From contig NC_081180.1 in NCBI RefSeq assembly GCF_029867415.1, forward strand, positions 239,819,088 through 239,883,087: a stretch of DNA of 64,000 bases, written 5' to 3'. The notes under the pieces are model-generated. The model was not told the origin of the DNA. It searched no databases and saw nothing but the letters and a program-made list of their open reading frames with translations. This DNA comes from Vicia villosa. Its lineage: Eukaryota > Streptophyta > Magnoliopsida > Fabales > Fabaceae. The stretch's first letter is position 1; every line of letters starts with the position of its first letter. Shown one piece after another: positions 49,500 through 63,000 of this stretch. The position numbers and the translations under genes were made by a program.

Positions 49500-51232
49500 A
49501 TTAGCCTCCTCTTGGGCTTTGTACAAGGACCCACAGGCTTCTTAAAAGCATTTCCAGCTTCCTCTTGAGCTTGTATACAAGGACCCATCAGGTTTCTTAT
49601 AAACATAGGAACAGGTCTTTAGTCACCTTTTAGCCTACCCTGGTGAGTTTCTTCCAATTTAAACCAGACTTAAAACAAGCTAAGTTTGTCTCAATTTCAC
49701 ATTGAGTACATTTTTGGAATGAGAGACATGGACAGTCTCTGTCACCCTTATCTTCATCAATCCTCCTTAGTAGAGTCTAGGATCTATGTTTTGGTCATCC
49801 TCAGCATTGAGTCAGCCTTCATCTTGGGCTTTAAACAAAGAGTCTCCACTAGATAATCTTTCTGCCATCCACTTTTCAATCATAAAACCCCTGGAAAGGG
49901 TTAGCCTCCAACATCTGTCTAAAATGTCAAAATCCCTGGAAAGGGTTAGCTTCCACACATTCCTTCATTTTAATTAAAAAACCCCTGGAAAGGGTTAGCC
50001 TCCAACATCTGTCTAAAATGTCAAAATCCCTGGAAAGGGTTAGCTTCCACACATTCCTTCATTTTAATAAAAACCCCTGGAAAGGGTTAGCCTCCAAAGT
50101 CAATTAATAAAAAGTCAAAAAATAAAGATTCATTTCTCTTAGGAGATAATTTCCCCAAAAGAGTCAAAACCCCTGGAAAGGGTCAGCCTCCAAAAAACAT
50201 GATAAAGTCAGTCTTTTAACAGACAAATTCACCACCTGAGTCAAAATCCCTGGAAAGGGTTAGCTTCCAAAGAAAAACAGTCTTTTAATAAATAAAATCT
50301 CCTCAGTAGAGTCAGAACCAACAAAAATAGTTAGCCTCAACCTTGGGCTTCATACAAGGCACCCAAACAATAAAACTCCCATGTCAAGAGTCAGCCTCAA
50401 CCTTGGGCATTGTACAAGGCAGATAATAGAGTCTCCCCAGAGAGTTCTTCATCATTCAGTAGCCACAACCTTGGGCTTTGTACAAGGCAGATAAACCATA
50501 TTTTCATGTGTCAAAGATTCCTAACACCTAGGATCTTTTCCCCATAGAGTCATCCATACTCAATTCATTTAAGAGTCCGCCACTACCTTGGGCTTTGTAC
50601 AAGGCAGAAAATAATGTTTTCCCTAGCTAAAGTTAGCCACAACCTTGGGCTTTGTACAAGGCACATAAATAGAGTCTCCCTAAGTAGAGTCAGCCTCAAT
50701 TCTGGGCTTTGTACAGAACACAAAAATACCTTGTAATTAATCCCCAGTGGAGTCATCTCCCAGAGTCAATAATATTAATTAATCAATCAAAAAGCCTCAA
50801 GCTTGGGCCTCATACAAGCCAGCTAAAGTCAAATCTTTTATACAGTAGATAGACATAGCTTATCTCTATAGAGAGATATTTTTACTACTCTACCACATTC
50901 AAACAAACAAACATTTCAATTTCAATTTTAATCAAGTCTCCCATTTAGGATTTTGAAAGGCATGAGCTGGCAGTAAAACCCAGACATGTGGTAACTTTCC
51001 CTAATTTGGATGAGCATCTTTCTTTCATTTAAGAGGCATTTGACTGGTATACTTGCACATACACAAGTAAGGCCCCCCTCTTGAATGAAATGAATTCAGT
51101 TATTCTGTCACTCCTTTAAATGTTTGTGGTAGAATAGTACAAATACCTCTCTGTAGAGATAATTTCATGTCTCTTTACTGTAAACAGAGATTTAATTCCA
51201 AGCTTCAACCTTGAGCTTCAAGCAAGGCACCA
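49500..51232 (+). repeat. dispersed hairpin motif CCTTGGGCTTTGTACAAGG
   Basis: About ten copies: near 49508, 49561, 49818 (diverged), 50341, 50401, 50469, 50586, 50643, 50700 (diverged), 50801 and 51209. CCTTG and CAAGG are complementary and can pair around a nine-base loop. Most copies are preceded by AGCCTCAA or AGCCACAA. Confidence 0.8.
49885..50275 (+). repeat. tandem repeats of CCCTGGAAAGGGTTAGC
   Basis: CTGGAAAGGG starts at about 49891, 49936, 49985, 50030, 50077, 50172 and 50249. The first five alternate between AGCCTCCA and AGCTTCCA versions, giving two nearly identical 94-bp dimers. Part of the giant LTR. Confidence 0.88.
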
Positions 51233-53865
51233 AAAACAATTAATTTCCCTAGTTAGTTCCCCGAACTACATTAAGCTCTGACTTCCACTAGGGATATGTA
51301 GGCATGAGGTTCACAAGGAATCTCAGCGAGCTAATAAAATACCAAAAATAGTCAGTCTGTCTATCTGTCTGTCTTTTAAAATCAATTCAATTCCTTCTCC
51401 TAACACAAAGGAGAAACTTTCCCAATCATTAGCAGCAAACACAAACACAATGACACAGAGAAGGTTCCTGTAGAGTACTACAGATATGTAGGGTGTTTAA
51501 ACACTTCCCTATGTATAACCGACCTCCCGGACTCCAGAATTTCTAGTCTAGGTGTAAATCCCCACACTTAGCAAACTCCTAGGGTTTAGTTGAGATCTTT
51601 TTTCCCCTTTCCTACTCGTAGGACCAATAAGAAAGTTCGTGTGATATCGTAGGAAGAACTGAAATAAAATTCATCCCACCACGGGCGCATTCTCCTTCCA
51701 AATTTCGCGTGAAGGGTTTAGCGTGCCGTCCTCCCAAGTGAAACGGGGAGGTAAAAGAAAACGACACCACAACCCTTAGCAGTTGTCTCTTCAAATGATC
51801 AACACTCATCAGAAAATACCCCATATGTAACTCATGTATCTGAATCTGTCCATATCAGTCCGCAGGCCTCTCAGCATAATGTCAGTTTCCCTAATGACTC
51901 CTCTTTAAACTCTCAGGCACTTCATTTATCCACTGAGTCTTTACCTGTTCATAATACCTCTTCCCATAATTCAGGGGAAACTTTGTCCTCTTATCCTCAG
52001 GATAATTTCATTCTTCAGTCTCCAAACACAGTTCACAACCCTGAGGGAATTCATAACAATCAAAATAATGAACTACAAAGTAGTTCACCTTTAGAGCCTA
52101 ATGTTATAGATTCTTTCACTCTACCTCACTCCTCAAATGAACTCACTATTTCTTCTCCTATCATTGGCTCTGCATCTTCAAATTCACCTTCCATCAACAC
52201 TTCCAACAACTCCATTCCTTTACTAGTCAATGATCACCCTATGCTCACTACAGCTAAAACTGGGAAGTCCAAACCTAAAGCTTTTGTTGCTATGTCCACT
52301 TGTGAACCTACTAGTGTTAAACAAGCCTTAACCACACCTGAATGGGCACAAGCTATGCAGCATGAATTTGAGGCACTTCAGGCTAATAATACCTGGACTT
52401 TAACTCAACTTCCTCCTGATAGAAAGGTTGTGGGGTGCAGGTGGGTTTCCAAGCTAAAACAAAATGATGATGGTACTGTAAACAAACACAAGGCCAGGCT
52501 TGTTGCCAAAGGCTTTCATGAAGAGAAGGGATTTGAATTTACAGAAACTTTCTCCCTTGTAGTCAAGCAAACAACCATCAGGGTGGTTCTAACTCTTGCT
52601 CTGACTTATCAATGGGACATTCAACAAATTGATGTCAATAATGCTTTTCTGAATGGTGTGCTTCAAGAGGAAGTATGTATGACACAACCTACTGGCTTTG
52701 TTACTACTGATAAATCCCTAGTGTGCAAACTTCATAAAGCTATATATGAACTCAAGCAAGCCCCTAGGGCCTGGTATGAGAAGCTCACTCAAGCACTCTT
52801 GGAGTTTGCTTTGTTGCTTCAAGGTGTGATACTTCTCTTTTTGTATACTCTAAACAAGGTATCTCCCTATATGCCCTTGTTTATGTTGATGATATCTTGC
52901 TATCTGGTTCTAATGCTACTCTTGTGCATGAGCTTATCAATAATCTTCATCACAAGTTTGCCCTGAAAAAGCTTGGCAGACCAAGCTATTTTCTAGGAAT
53001 TGAGGTCAAGTTTCAGGTCAATGGCACTCTCTCCTTAACACAAACTAAATACATCAAGGATCTCTTATCCAAAGCTAAGATGGTTAATTCCAATGGTGTT
53101 CCTACTCCAATGATGAGCACTTGTAAGCTGAGCAGACACAGTGCTAATCTCTTCTCAGATCCTCAACTATACCGGTCCATAGTAGGAGCTATTCATCATG
53201 TCACATTAACAAGACCAGATATCTCCTTTAGTGTTATAAAGCTTTCCAGTTCATGGCTAGACCATTGGATTCACATTAGTCTGCAGTAAGACGAATTCTC
53301 AGGTACTTAAGTGGGACTGCTTCCTATGGTCTTATCTTAGCACCATATGTTTCTGATTCAAAGTTTTCCATTCGTGCCTACAGTGACTCTGATTGGGCCA
53401 GTGACCCTGATGACAGGAGATCCACTTTTGGGTCTTGTCTTTACTTTGGTCCCAATCTGGTAGCCTGGAGTTCTAAAAAGCAATCTCTGGTAGCTCGTTC
53501 TAGCACAGAAGCAGATATCGTGTGTTAGCTCATACGACTTCAGAATTGTTATGGCTGGAATCTCTTCTTGCTGAACTTAGTATACCCTTTCATACTCCTA
53601 TTTTACTATGTGATAATCTTAGTGTTGTTCTCCTTTCTCATAACCCGGTTCTTCATGCACGTACTAAACACATAGAGCTGGACATACACTTTGTTCGTGA
53701 ACGTGTTGTTGCCAAACATATGCTAATACAACATGTCCTAGCTGCTGCTCAAATTGATGATACTTTAACTAAACCATTTGGGTTTGCTGCCTTTGAACAG
53801 TTGAGAGACAAACTCAAGGTTTTGTGTTCACAATCCCCTTAAGTTTGAGGGGGGGGGGGGGGGGG

Positions 53866-54104
53866 TGTTAGATATTTTAAATATATAGGTTTGCTGAGTG
53901 TATATATGGTTTAACGGTTTCAGTTAGTAGTTGGTTAGAATATGCTTAGCTGGCATAATGTGTATGGACCTATATATGTTGTAATCTGTACACGTGCAAT
54001 GTAATCAACTCACATACAAAAAATCTTATCCTTTACATACAAAAAATCTTATCCTTTACAGAGCTTCTCTTCTTGCTTAGCAATGGAAGGTACAATCACC
54101 TTCA
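53866..54104 (+). repeat. 3' LTR of the middle copia element
   Basis: This 239-bp copy follows a run of about 17 G (the purine tract, 53849-53865). It contains a 23-bp tandem duplication (ACAAAAAATCTTATCC repeated near 54015 and 54038) that is absent from the 5' LTR. Confidence 0.88.
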
Positions 54105-55145
54105 AAAAAATGATGTCTACATGATTACTATCTTCTTTTTTTAATTTCACTAGTAATTATATCTAAGTTATTAAGTTTCATATATTATATATTATTTCAA
54201 GATGAGGATGTAATATTTATTGAGTGTAAAACAATTAAATATAAGTATTTTCTATCATTTAATATACTTATAAGCGTCAAATCTTATTTTTTAAATTATT
54301 ATTTTAAGTATTAGCCGTGATTTATATTTATGTGTTGTTATTGATGTCATGAAATAATATTTAATTTTATTTAAAATTCTTTTAACTTTTACAAAATTGG
54401 TGAGGTAAATTACAGTAAATAATATTGTTATTTTCTTTTGCATTGAAATTGTTAAGAATGATGTATGTATTTCATTATTTTGATTTATTATGTTAAAATA
54501 TCATGCTATGTCAAATTTCTTTTCACATGTTATGTTTTAATGAGTGTGAATATTTAAACTATTTGCGAAAGGTTTGGTGATTTTTTTCAATTGATATGTG
54601 ATTATTAGAGTACGTGATTCTAAAGGGGTTATACTTCTCGAAGATAATAATCTCTTAACTCAAATATTAATGTTGACAATTTTATTAAACCTTTTGTTTT
54701 GGATTGTGATAAAGTTTAAGGTTTGTATTCATGAGATTTAGATGATAACTTTGAATTTATTGTGAACGTTGCAAGTTTTGGATAAAATGATATGAAAGTG
54801 TAAGTATATATTTATGAGGGTTAGAAATAGATGGAAATATATGTGACTCAATACTTAGATAAATGATACTTAAAATTTTAAGTACAAATTTTTGTGCAAT
54901 TTTCATAAGAAGTTGATCTAGTAGATTGACTTATAGGCAATGAAAATTGGGCTAATCAATGATGTTAGAAGGTGTGGATGTAGTAAGAATCTCAATGTGA
55001 TTGTGTATGACAATTTATTAAAAATGAAATAGATACGTGATATGAAATGGTGTATTATACCTCGATAGAAGTAACCAATGACTAAAATATCCTTTCTTAT
55101 GGAAGAATAAGATGGTTTAGTTATAATATAAACTGACCCTATTGC
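54105..55145. other. AT-rich intergenic
   Basis: I see no gene or paired repeat here. Confidence 0.5.
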
Positions 55146-55593
55146 TGTAAATTATCAACAATAATTAATAATATGAGTGCTCAAAAGTTGACAACACTTC
55201 ATGAAGTGTTGCAGAATGAAAACATGCAACTCTTGGTAAATGTTGCAATAGGTCAAACAATGTAACTTTTAGAAAAGAAATTGTTTTACCGAGGATCGTT
55301 ACCTTATGAAACAATATTAAAGTGGTCTATAAAAACCTCATTCTGGATTCATAAATTCAATAACAAAAATGTACATCTAATAAGCCTATCATATTCACTA
55401 AAATTCCAGACACTCTTTGTTACATCCGAGTTTTCGTCGGTCTTACGCAAATTCGATAAAAGGCTGAATTATCCTGGGTATTCCCGCGTTCCAACTCTAA
55501 GACATATTGAGAGCGCTTGAAATACGTATAAGAAAAGTAATTTCGTTCACGATTCTAGCCTCGATCCATTTGATTGAAATTAATTTTTTAACA
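55146..55593 (+). repeat. 5' LTR of the eroded copia element
   Basis: Pairs with 58481-58972. It lacks about 44 bp present in the right copy (around 58522-58566). Confidence 0.8.
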
Positions 55594-55974
55594 ATCTTAT
55601 AAGTATTTCAAAGATGTAGAATTTTGAGAATCTTATAATTTTCTAACAATCTTATAAGATCATTTAAAGATGATTCATAACGAGATGTAAAATTTTGAGA
55701 ACCTTATCGCGGAGGATAAGGAATTCGAATTTCCTACAAATAAGAACCTCGTTAGGAAGGTTCTCTATGGATTGTTGAAACATAAACCGAAAGTTCGTCA
55801 ATGATTATTGAAATACAAATCGAACTTAAAATAAGGAGAAAGTCTAAAAGGCTAAGGATCTAGGACTGAACAAAATCAGTTGTCAGCATATTTCTTGTAT
55901 CCAATAGAAGAAAAATGTGAGAATTTTGTTTGTAAGATTCCTATTATTCTTCGAGTGGAAGATGATCCAAAAGA

Positions 55975-57936
55975 GTTACAATGAAGATGTAATTTCAAGG
56001 GACTTTTCTTGGAATGAAGTTATCCAAGAAGAAATAAATTCAATAATGTCAAATAACACTTGGGAACTTGCCAATCTACCTAAAGGATAAAAACCCATCG
56101 GATGAAAATGGATGTTGAGAAGGAAGTATCATAGTGATGATACACCTACAATGATAGATTAATGGCCAATGGTTTTATACAAAGGGAATATGTTTATTAT
56201 TTCAACACATATGTACCACAAACAAGGATGGTGATGATTAAAAGTATCGCTTAAATTAGTTTCTTTACATGATCTTATTGACCAAGTAAATGTCAAACGA
56301 CATTCCTAAATAGAAATCTCAATGAGGAGATTCATATGGGGAAATCGGAAGGTTATGTACTTCCTACTAATGAACAAAAGGTGAGGAAGCTTGTCAAAGC
56401 TTTGTAGAGATTAAAACAAGCTTCGAAACTATGGCACAACAAGTTTGACTCTATCATTGCAAGATTTACAAATTCAAGGGGAGACACACAAGTTAAGGGG
56501 AGAATTTTCAATCTTATCTAAATAAGAACGCAAAGAGTTTGCCATCATCAAAAATGGGGAGATTATGAAGAATATATATCTTATATCTACTTTTGATGAA
56601 GACAAAGACTATCAAAGAAGAAAAATGATCAAAAGTGTCATGCACACCAATGATGAAGTTGATCAAGAAGGTTAAACATATAAATTCAAGTGAATATTTG
56701 AGACAAGAGAACTTAACTAAGGTACTCATTGCAATTTATACTATACTACTTTAAATTGCTCATAATTTTATCTCTCACTTCATCTAAAAACCTTCTTGCA
56801 TCATCATGCATGATTATCTAAAAACCTTCTTCATCTACATTCTTCTCACAAGTGTTTGTACACAAAGTTGTGTGAGAATAGTGTGATAATTCGTTGTCTC
56901 TATGTTGATTACATGCTAATCACTAGCAACGAGATGAATGAAATCTTAGAAATAAAGAGGTTTCTAGCTTCCACATTCAAGATGGAAAATCTTGAAATAG
57001 TGGACACTCTTTTCGATCAAAGTGAAGCGAAAGAGTGAGGTTTAAAAACATATTGAAAAAACTTTCACATTCAAGATGAAATATCTTGGACTAGTTGACA
57101 CTCTTTTGGGGATCAAAGTAATGCTAAAATAGTGGTGGTTATGAACTTAGTCAAATACACTTTGCTGAGAAAGTTCTTGATAAGTTCAAACTGTCACGTT
57201 TTAAAAAAATGAATATTCAATTTGATCGTAGTGTCAAAATGATGATGGAAGAGTTATGGCTATATTAGAATACACAAGTGAAATTGGTTTTCTAATGCAA
57301 TGTACTATATGCGATATAGCAGTTGCAAATAGTAAATGAGTAGATTTACTAGCAATCCAAATTGTGAGCATTGGAAGACCATCACAAGGATTTTTATTAT
57401 CTTTTAAAACCAAAATTTTGATATTCATTACGGTAGGTTTCCTACCATATTAGAAGGATATACCAATAAGGTTTGGATATAGAATGTTGGAGATCATTAA
57501 TTTGGAAGTTCCTACCATATTCGTGGATATTTACACTAGCTAAGATCTAATTTCTTGGACGAGCAATAAATAAACACGCATCACTTTTTAAACCATGGAA
57601 TTAGAGTTTGTGGCTCTCGCTTCCGCTGGTCAAGAACTTGAATGGTTGAAGGATCTTAAGCTGGAAGTTCCATTGGCTAAAGATAATGTTTCAAACGTGT
57701 TAATACATTGCAAAAGTCAAACTAAATTAGCTAGTGCATTCAGCAAAGTGTATAATGGAAAGTCTAGGCAATGGGGCCTTAAACATTCTTTCATGAGAAA
57801 ATTGATTAAAGATATAATCATTTCACCCACATATATACGATTGATCTATAATTTGGGAAATTCATTTTCTAAGCCACTGGCCAGAGACTTGGTAAAAACA
57901 ACCTCGAGAGGTATGAGGTTGAAACTCCTTGAGTAA
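55975..57936 (+). pseudogene. copia RT/RNase H remnant
   Basis: Near 56040-56070 the frame shows MSNNTWELANLPKG, the start of copia RT. Near 56330-56440 it shows EIHMGKSEGYVLP and RLKQASKLWHNKFDSI. At 56856-57038 RCLYVDYMLITSN corresponds to the YVDD active site with the last Asp changed. At 57595-57936 MELEFVALASAGQELEWLKD and NSFSKPLARDLVKTTSRGM correspond to the end of RNase H. Stops and frameshifts lie throughout. A segment of about 350 bp at 56480-56830 does not align with RT. Confidence 0.75.
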
Positions 57937-58480
57937 GAGTTCTGACAGCGGCGGCAACCCAATCTTACGTTAACAAAACATTAACCTCAAGATTTTTCAA
58001 TGGGTAACAACAAGTCGTCGATTTGGATAATTGTCAAATATTTCGTGATAATATTGACCTTAAAACGAGGGTTGAGTTTTATTTCAAACTCTTAATGAAG
58101 TTTAATACCGAGGGTACGTGTCTCGTGGAAAAGTATACAATTTGAACTTCACCTATGTGACTTTCGAGATGGTGCCGTCTCAAAGTGAGAGTTGGAGTTT
58201 CTCTCATGAAAAATTCATGAAACAGGATAGCATATGGCTATAAATAAGTGCTAGGCGAGAAATATTGGCGAAGAACCCTTAAAGAATGTGTGTAAGGTAA
58301 CTTCGGTCTAATCCCTTGGATCAATGGTTTAAAAGCATTGCTACCTAACATTCCGATTAGACTTTGTGTTGTCCTTACTAAGACAAAGTTTAAAATCGAA
58401 AGATACTTATCTGTATTAACATTCTCAGTTTCCCTTATTCTGAAATTGGACTTGTCATTATTTGAACAAGTGGGGATTGT

Positions 58481-58972
58481 TGTAAATTATCAACAATAAT
58501 TAATAATATGAGTGTTCCAAAATGACAAGAAAATATGTTAGTGAATTTGAATTTTAAATTCGAAAGTTGGAAACACTTCGTGAAGTGTTGCAAAATGAAA
58601 ACATGCAACTCTTGGTAAATGTTGCAATAAGTCAAGCATTGTAACTTTTGGAAAAGGAATTGTTTCACCAAGGGTCGCTACCTTATGAAACAATACTAAA
58701 GTGGTCTATAAAAACCTCATTCTGAATTCAAAAATTCAATAACAAAAATGTAAATCTAATAAGCCTATCATATTCACTAAAATTCCAGATACTCTTCACT
58801 ACATCCGAGTTTTCGTTTGTCTTATGCAAACTCGATAAAAGGCTGAATTATGCTGGGTATTCCTGCGTTTCAACTCTAAGACATATTGATAGTGCTTGAA
58901 ATACTTAAAAGAAAAGTAATTTCGTTCACGATTCTAGCCTCAATCCATTTAATTGAAATTAATTTTCTAACA
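58481..58972 (+). repeat. 3' LTR of the eroded copia element
   Basis: Preceded by a purine-rich stretch ACAAGTGGGGATTGT. Matches 55146-55593. Confidence 0.8.
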
Positions 58973-59834
<862 letters not shown>

Positions 59835-60098
59835 TGTGAGATATTGGATCGAACTCTAGTATGGTCGAAGGGTAGCTTCTTGGTTCGACAGGATTAAGCA
59901 TGAAGTCGAAGGTTGTTCACATGCTTGTGTCAAAGATGCTAGGGTTGTTAGCATGTTAAATTATGTTTTAGTGTTTAAACCCTAATTTGTTAAGTTAGCT
60001 TGTGTAACGGGCCTTGTGGAAAAAGCCCATTAGTTAGTATGTTAGGTTTTATTATAAATAGCATACTAGTCTCTCATCATTGTTAAGCTTTAAATCCT
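59835..60098 (+). repeat. 5' LTR, truncated
   Basis: Aligned to the right LTR it ends at AAATCCTAA. The right LTR continues with TTTAGGGTGAGAGAGG. The right copy also has a short extra repeat (TTATTAAGTTGGCTTGTG). Confidence 0.85.
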
Positions 60099-63000
60099 AA
60101 CATGCTCACATGATGAAGATCAAGCGTTGTTACTATTGTGTTCTTTGCCTCGATCACATGCTCACTTCAAAGAAACTCTCTTGTATGGAAGGGAGTCCCT
60201 GGCGTTTGAAGAAGTTCAATCAGCCTTGTATTCTAAGGACTTGAATGAACGAAAGGAGCATAAACCTTCGACTGTTGGTGAAGGTTTGGCCGTTGAAGGA
60301 AAATTCTTGTGAAAGGATGGTAAGTTCGACAAGAAGAAGGGCAAAAGCCAGTCGAAGTCTTATAGTGGCGAAGCATCTGGTATTCGATGCTATCATTGTA
60401 AGAAGGAGGGTCACATGAGAAAGGTGTGCCCTGAACGCCTGAAAGATCATAGAGGTAAGGATAATGGCAATGCGGCCATTGTTCAAGATGATTTTGACTC
60501 ATCTGATGTTCTTGTGGTTTAAAGCAGTGACTCGAGAAGAGAGTGGATTATGGATTCAGGTTGCACTTGGCACATGACTCCGAACAAAGACTTGTTCGAG
60601 GAATTATTTGATCAAGATGGTGGATCGGTATTGCTGGGAAACAACAAGTCTTGCAAAATTTCAGGTGTTGGATCTGTGAGATTCAAGCTTCATGATGAGT
60701 CAATAAGGTTGTTGACTGAAGTCAGGTATGTTCCTGATTTGAAGAGAAATCTACTTTCTCTTGGTGAATTCGACAAGAAAGGATATGTTTTCCAAGGAGA
60801 GAAAAGTATCCTAAGAGTCATGAAGGGGTCGAAGGAAGTCTTTAGAGGCGTGAAGAAACAAGGCTTGTATACCCTTGAGGCTGAAGTTGTAAGTGGTTCG
60901 ACAAATGTTGCATCCATGAAACCTTTGTCGAAGACAGAAATCTGGCACATGAGATTGGGCCATGTCAGTGAAAGGGGTTTGGTCGAATTAGGGAAACAAA
61001 ATCTGCTTGGTGGAGACAAAGTCGAAAAGCTGAAGTTTTGTGAACCCTGTGTACTTGGAAAATCTTGCAGAGTGAAGTTCAACAGAGGCAAACAAAGAAC
61101 ACATGGATCCCTTGATTACATCCATGCTGATCTTTGGGGGCCTGCAAGGTGTGCATCACATTCTGGAGTGAGATATTTCCTATCCATAGTAGATGATTAT
61201 TCCAGGATGTTATGGGTATTCATCCCGAAGACTAAGGATGAAACTTTTGAGAATTTCAAAAGTTGGAAGACTCTGGTCGAAAATCAGACTGGCAGGAAGG
61301 TCAAGAGGTTGAGAACCGATAATGGCCTTGAATTTTGCAATGAGGCATTCGACAGTTTTTGTGATGCCTCTGGTACTGCAAGGCATAGAACTACTGCAGG
61401 TACTCCACAGCAAAATGGTTTGGCTGAAAGGTTTATTCGAACTATTTTGGAGAGAGTCAGATGCATGTTGACTAGTGCTGGATTAAAGAAGGTGTTTTGG
61501 GCTGAGGCTGTTTCGACAGCAGCATATCTGATAAACAGATGTCCTTCGACAGCGTTAGATATGAAGACACCTGAAGAAGTTTGGTCGGGACATCCACCTG
61601 ATCTCGACAAACTGAGAGTATTTGATTGCGTAGCCTATGCTCACATTAGGCAAGACAAGGTCGAACCTAGAGCTCTGAAATGCATGTTCATGGAATACCC
61701 TGAAGGAGTCAAAGCTTATAGGCTATGGTTCCTAGAGCCAGGTCACAAGAGGTGTATCACCAGTCGAGATGTAGTTTTCAATGAAGCTGAAATGGCTTTT
61801 AAGAAAACTGATGATGTTGGTCCAAGTACAGAAACATCTGACGAAAAACTGGAACAGGTAGAGATTCCTGTTGAGGTAGAGCATGTTGATGCTGAATTAC
61901 ATATCCCTGATGAAGTCGAAGAAGCAGAAGATGCTGAGGAAGTTAAGGAAATTGACGATGACTACCTATTGTCGAGAGATAGGTCGAGAAGAGTCATCAA
62001 GGCACCTCAGAGACTTGGGTATGTAGATCTTATAGCTTATGCCTTAATCTCTGCAAGTGAAGTTCTAGATGAAGAACCTAGAGACTACAAGGAAGTTATG
62101 AGGAGTGGAAATAAGACTGAATGGCTGAAGGCCATGGATGATGAGATGAAATCTCTTCATGATAATCATACTTGGGAACTGATCAAGAAACCTGCTGGGG
62201 CAAGGTTAGTCAGCTGTAAATGGATTTTCAAAGTTAAGGAAGGAATTGAAGGAGTGACGCCGAAAAGATACAAGGCAAGGTTAGTTGCAAGGGGTTTCAC
62301 TCAGAAAGTAGGTGTCGACTTCAATGATGTATTTTCTCTTGTTGTGAAGCATATGTCCATTCGAATGTTGCTTGCCATGGTGGCACAGTTCAACCTTGAA
62401 CTGGAACAGATGGGTTGCGTTTTTGTATGGTGATCTAGATGAAACGATCCCGATGAGGAAACCTGAAGGGTATGTCGAAAAGGGGAAGGAAGATTATGTG
62501 TGCAAGCTAAAGAGATCTTTATATGGACTGAAACAATCTCCTCGATAGTGGAATAGGAGATTCGACAAGTTCATGGAACACATAAGTTTCATTAGAAGTC
62601 AGTTCTACCACTGTGTTTACTTCAGATTTCGACCTGGTAATTCATTTGTTATTTTGTTGCTTTATGTGGATGATATTCTCATAGCAAGCAACAATGTCGA
62701 TGATGTGATGAGGGTGAAAGCTGAACTCAATAAGGAGTTCGATATGAAGGATCTGGGAGCTGCTTCCAGGATTCTTGGAATTGGCATTCGAAGAGATAGA
62801 AAGAAGTCGAAGTTATGCTTATCTCAAGAGGCATATCTACGACAGATTCAAGAAAAGTTTGGTATGTCGAATTGGAAGCCAATTATGACTCCAACAAACC
62901 CTCAATTCAAGCTGAGTATTGATTAGTGTCCCAGTACTTATGTCGAAAGGATCTATATGAATAACATCCCATATATAGTTGGTTCTTTGATGTATGCTAT

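Larger units (their letters stand above)
45629..51771 (+). mobile_element. solo LTR, 6.1 kb, Ogre/Tat-type (Ty3/gypsy)
   Basis: The 6143-bp sequence begins TGTCATACCCTAATTTTTGA and ends with CA. It is flanked by the perfect 5-bp repeat ACCCT (45624-45628 and 51772-51776). It has no gag, pol or second LTR copy. The size and the start and end style (CCTATGTATAACCGACCTCC near the end) fit the giant LTRs of legume Ogre elements. That assignment is from memory of the family. Landmarks are a TATA box at 47181, two tRNA-like units at 48138-48385 and several families of short repeats at 48945-51230. It lies in the pol gene of a copia element, in sense with it if the TATA box marks the direction. Confidence 0.8.
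44068..53842 (+). pseudogene. copia pol, broken and split by a solo LTR
   Basis: First part, 44068-45628: protease WFADSGASHHLTPYEF, pre-integrase VLWHNRLGHANFN, integrase DVVYTDLWGPSP. Stops at 45016-45018, near 45109, near 45292 and near 45547 interrupt integrase. Second part, 51777-53842: RT ([44 protein letters not shown] near 52885) and RNase H (YSDSDWASDPDDRRST, then HARTKHIELDIHFVRE). Frameshifts fall near 52815, 53275 and 53517. Removing the solo LTR and one 5-bp repeat joins the two parts in the same frame, so it inserted into a then continuous gene. Confidence 0.88.
55146..58972 (+). mobile_element. eroded Ty1/copia element with internal deletion
   Basis: Direct repeats at 55146-55593 (448 bp) and 58481-58972 (492 bp) both start TGTAAATTATCAACAATAAT and end with about TTAATTTTCTAACA. 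These are the LTRs. The interior is only 2.9 kb and holds RT and RNase H remnants. Gag, protease and integrase were not found. No primer site follows the left LTR, and the flanks (ATTGC, CCCAA) do not match. This suggests large deletions or recombination between two copies. Confidence 0.8.

Noticed and set aside
49885..51232. CRISPR-like repeat-spacer array
   Set aside because: The repeats vary in length and spacing, lie inside a plant LTR, and no prokaryotic context exists.
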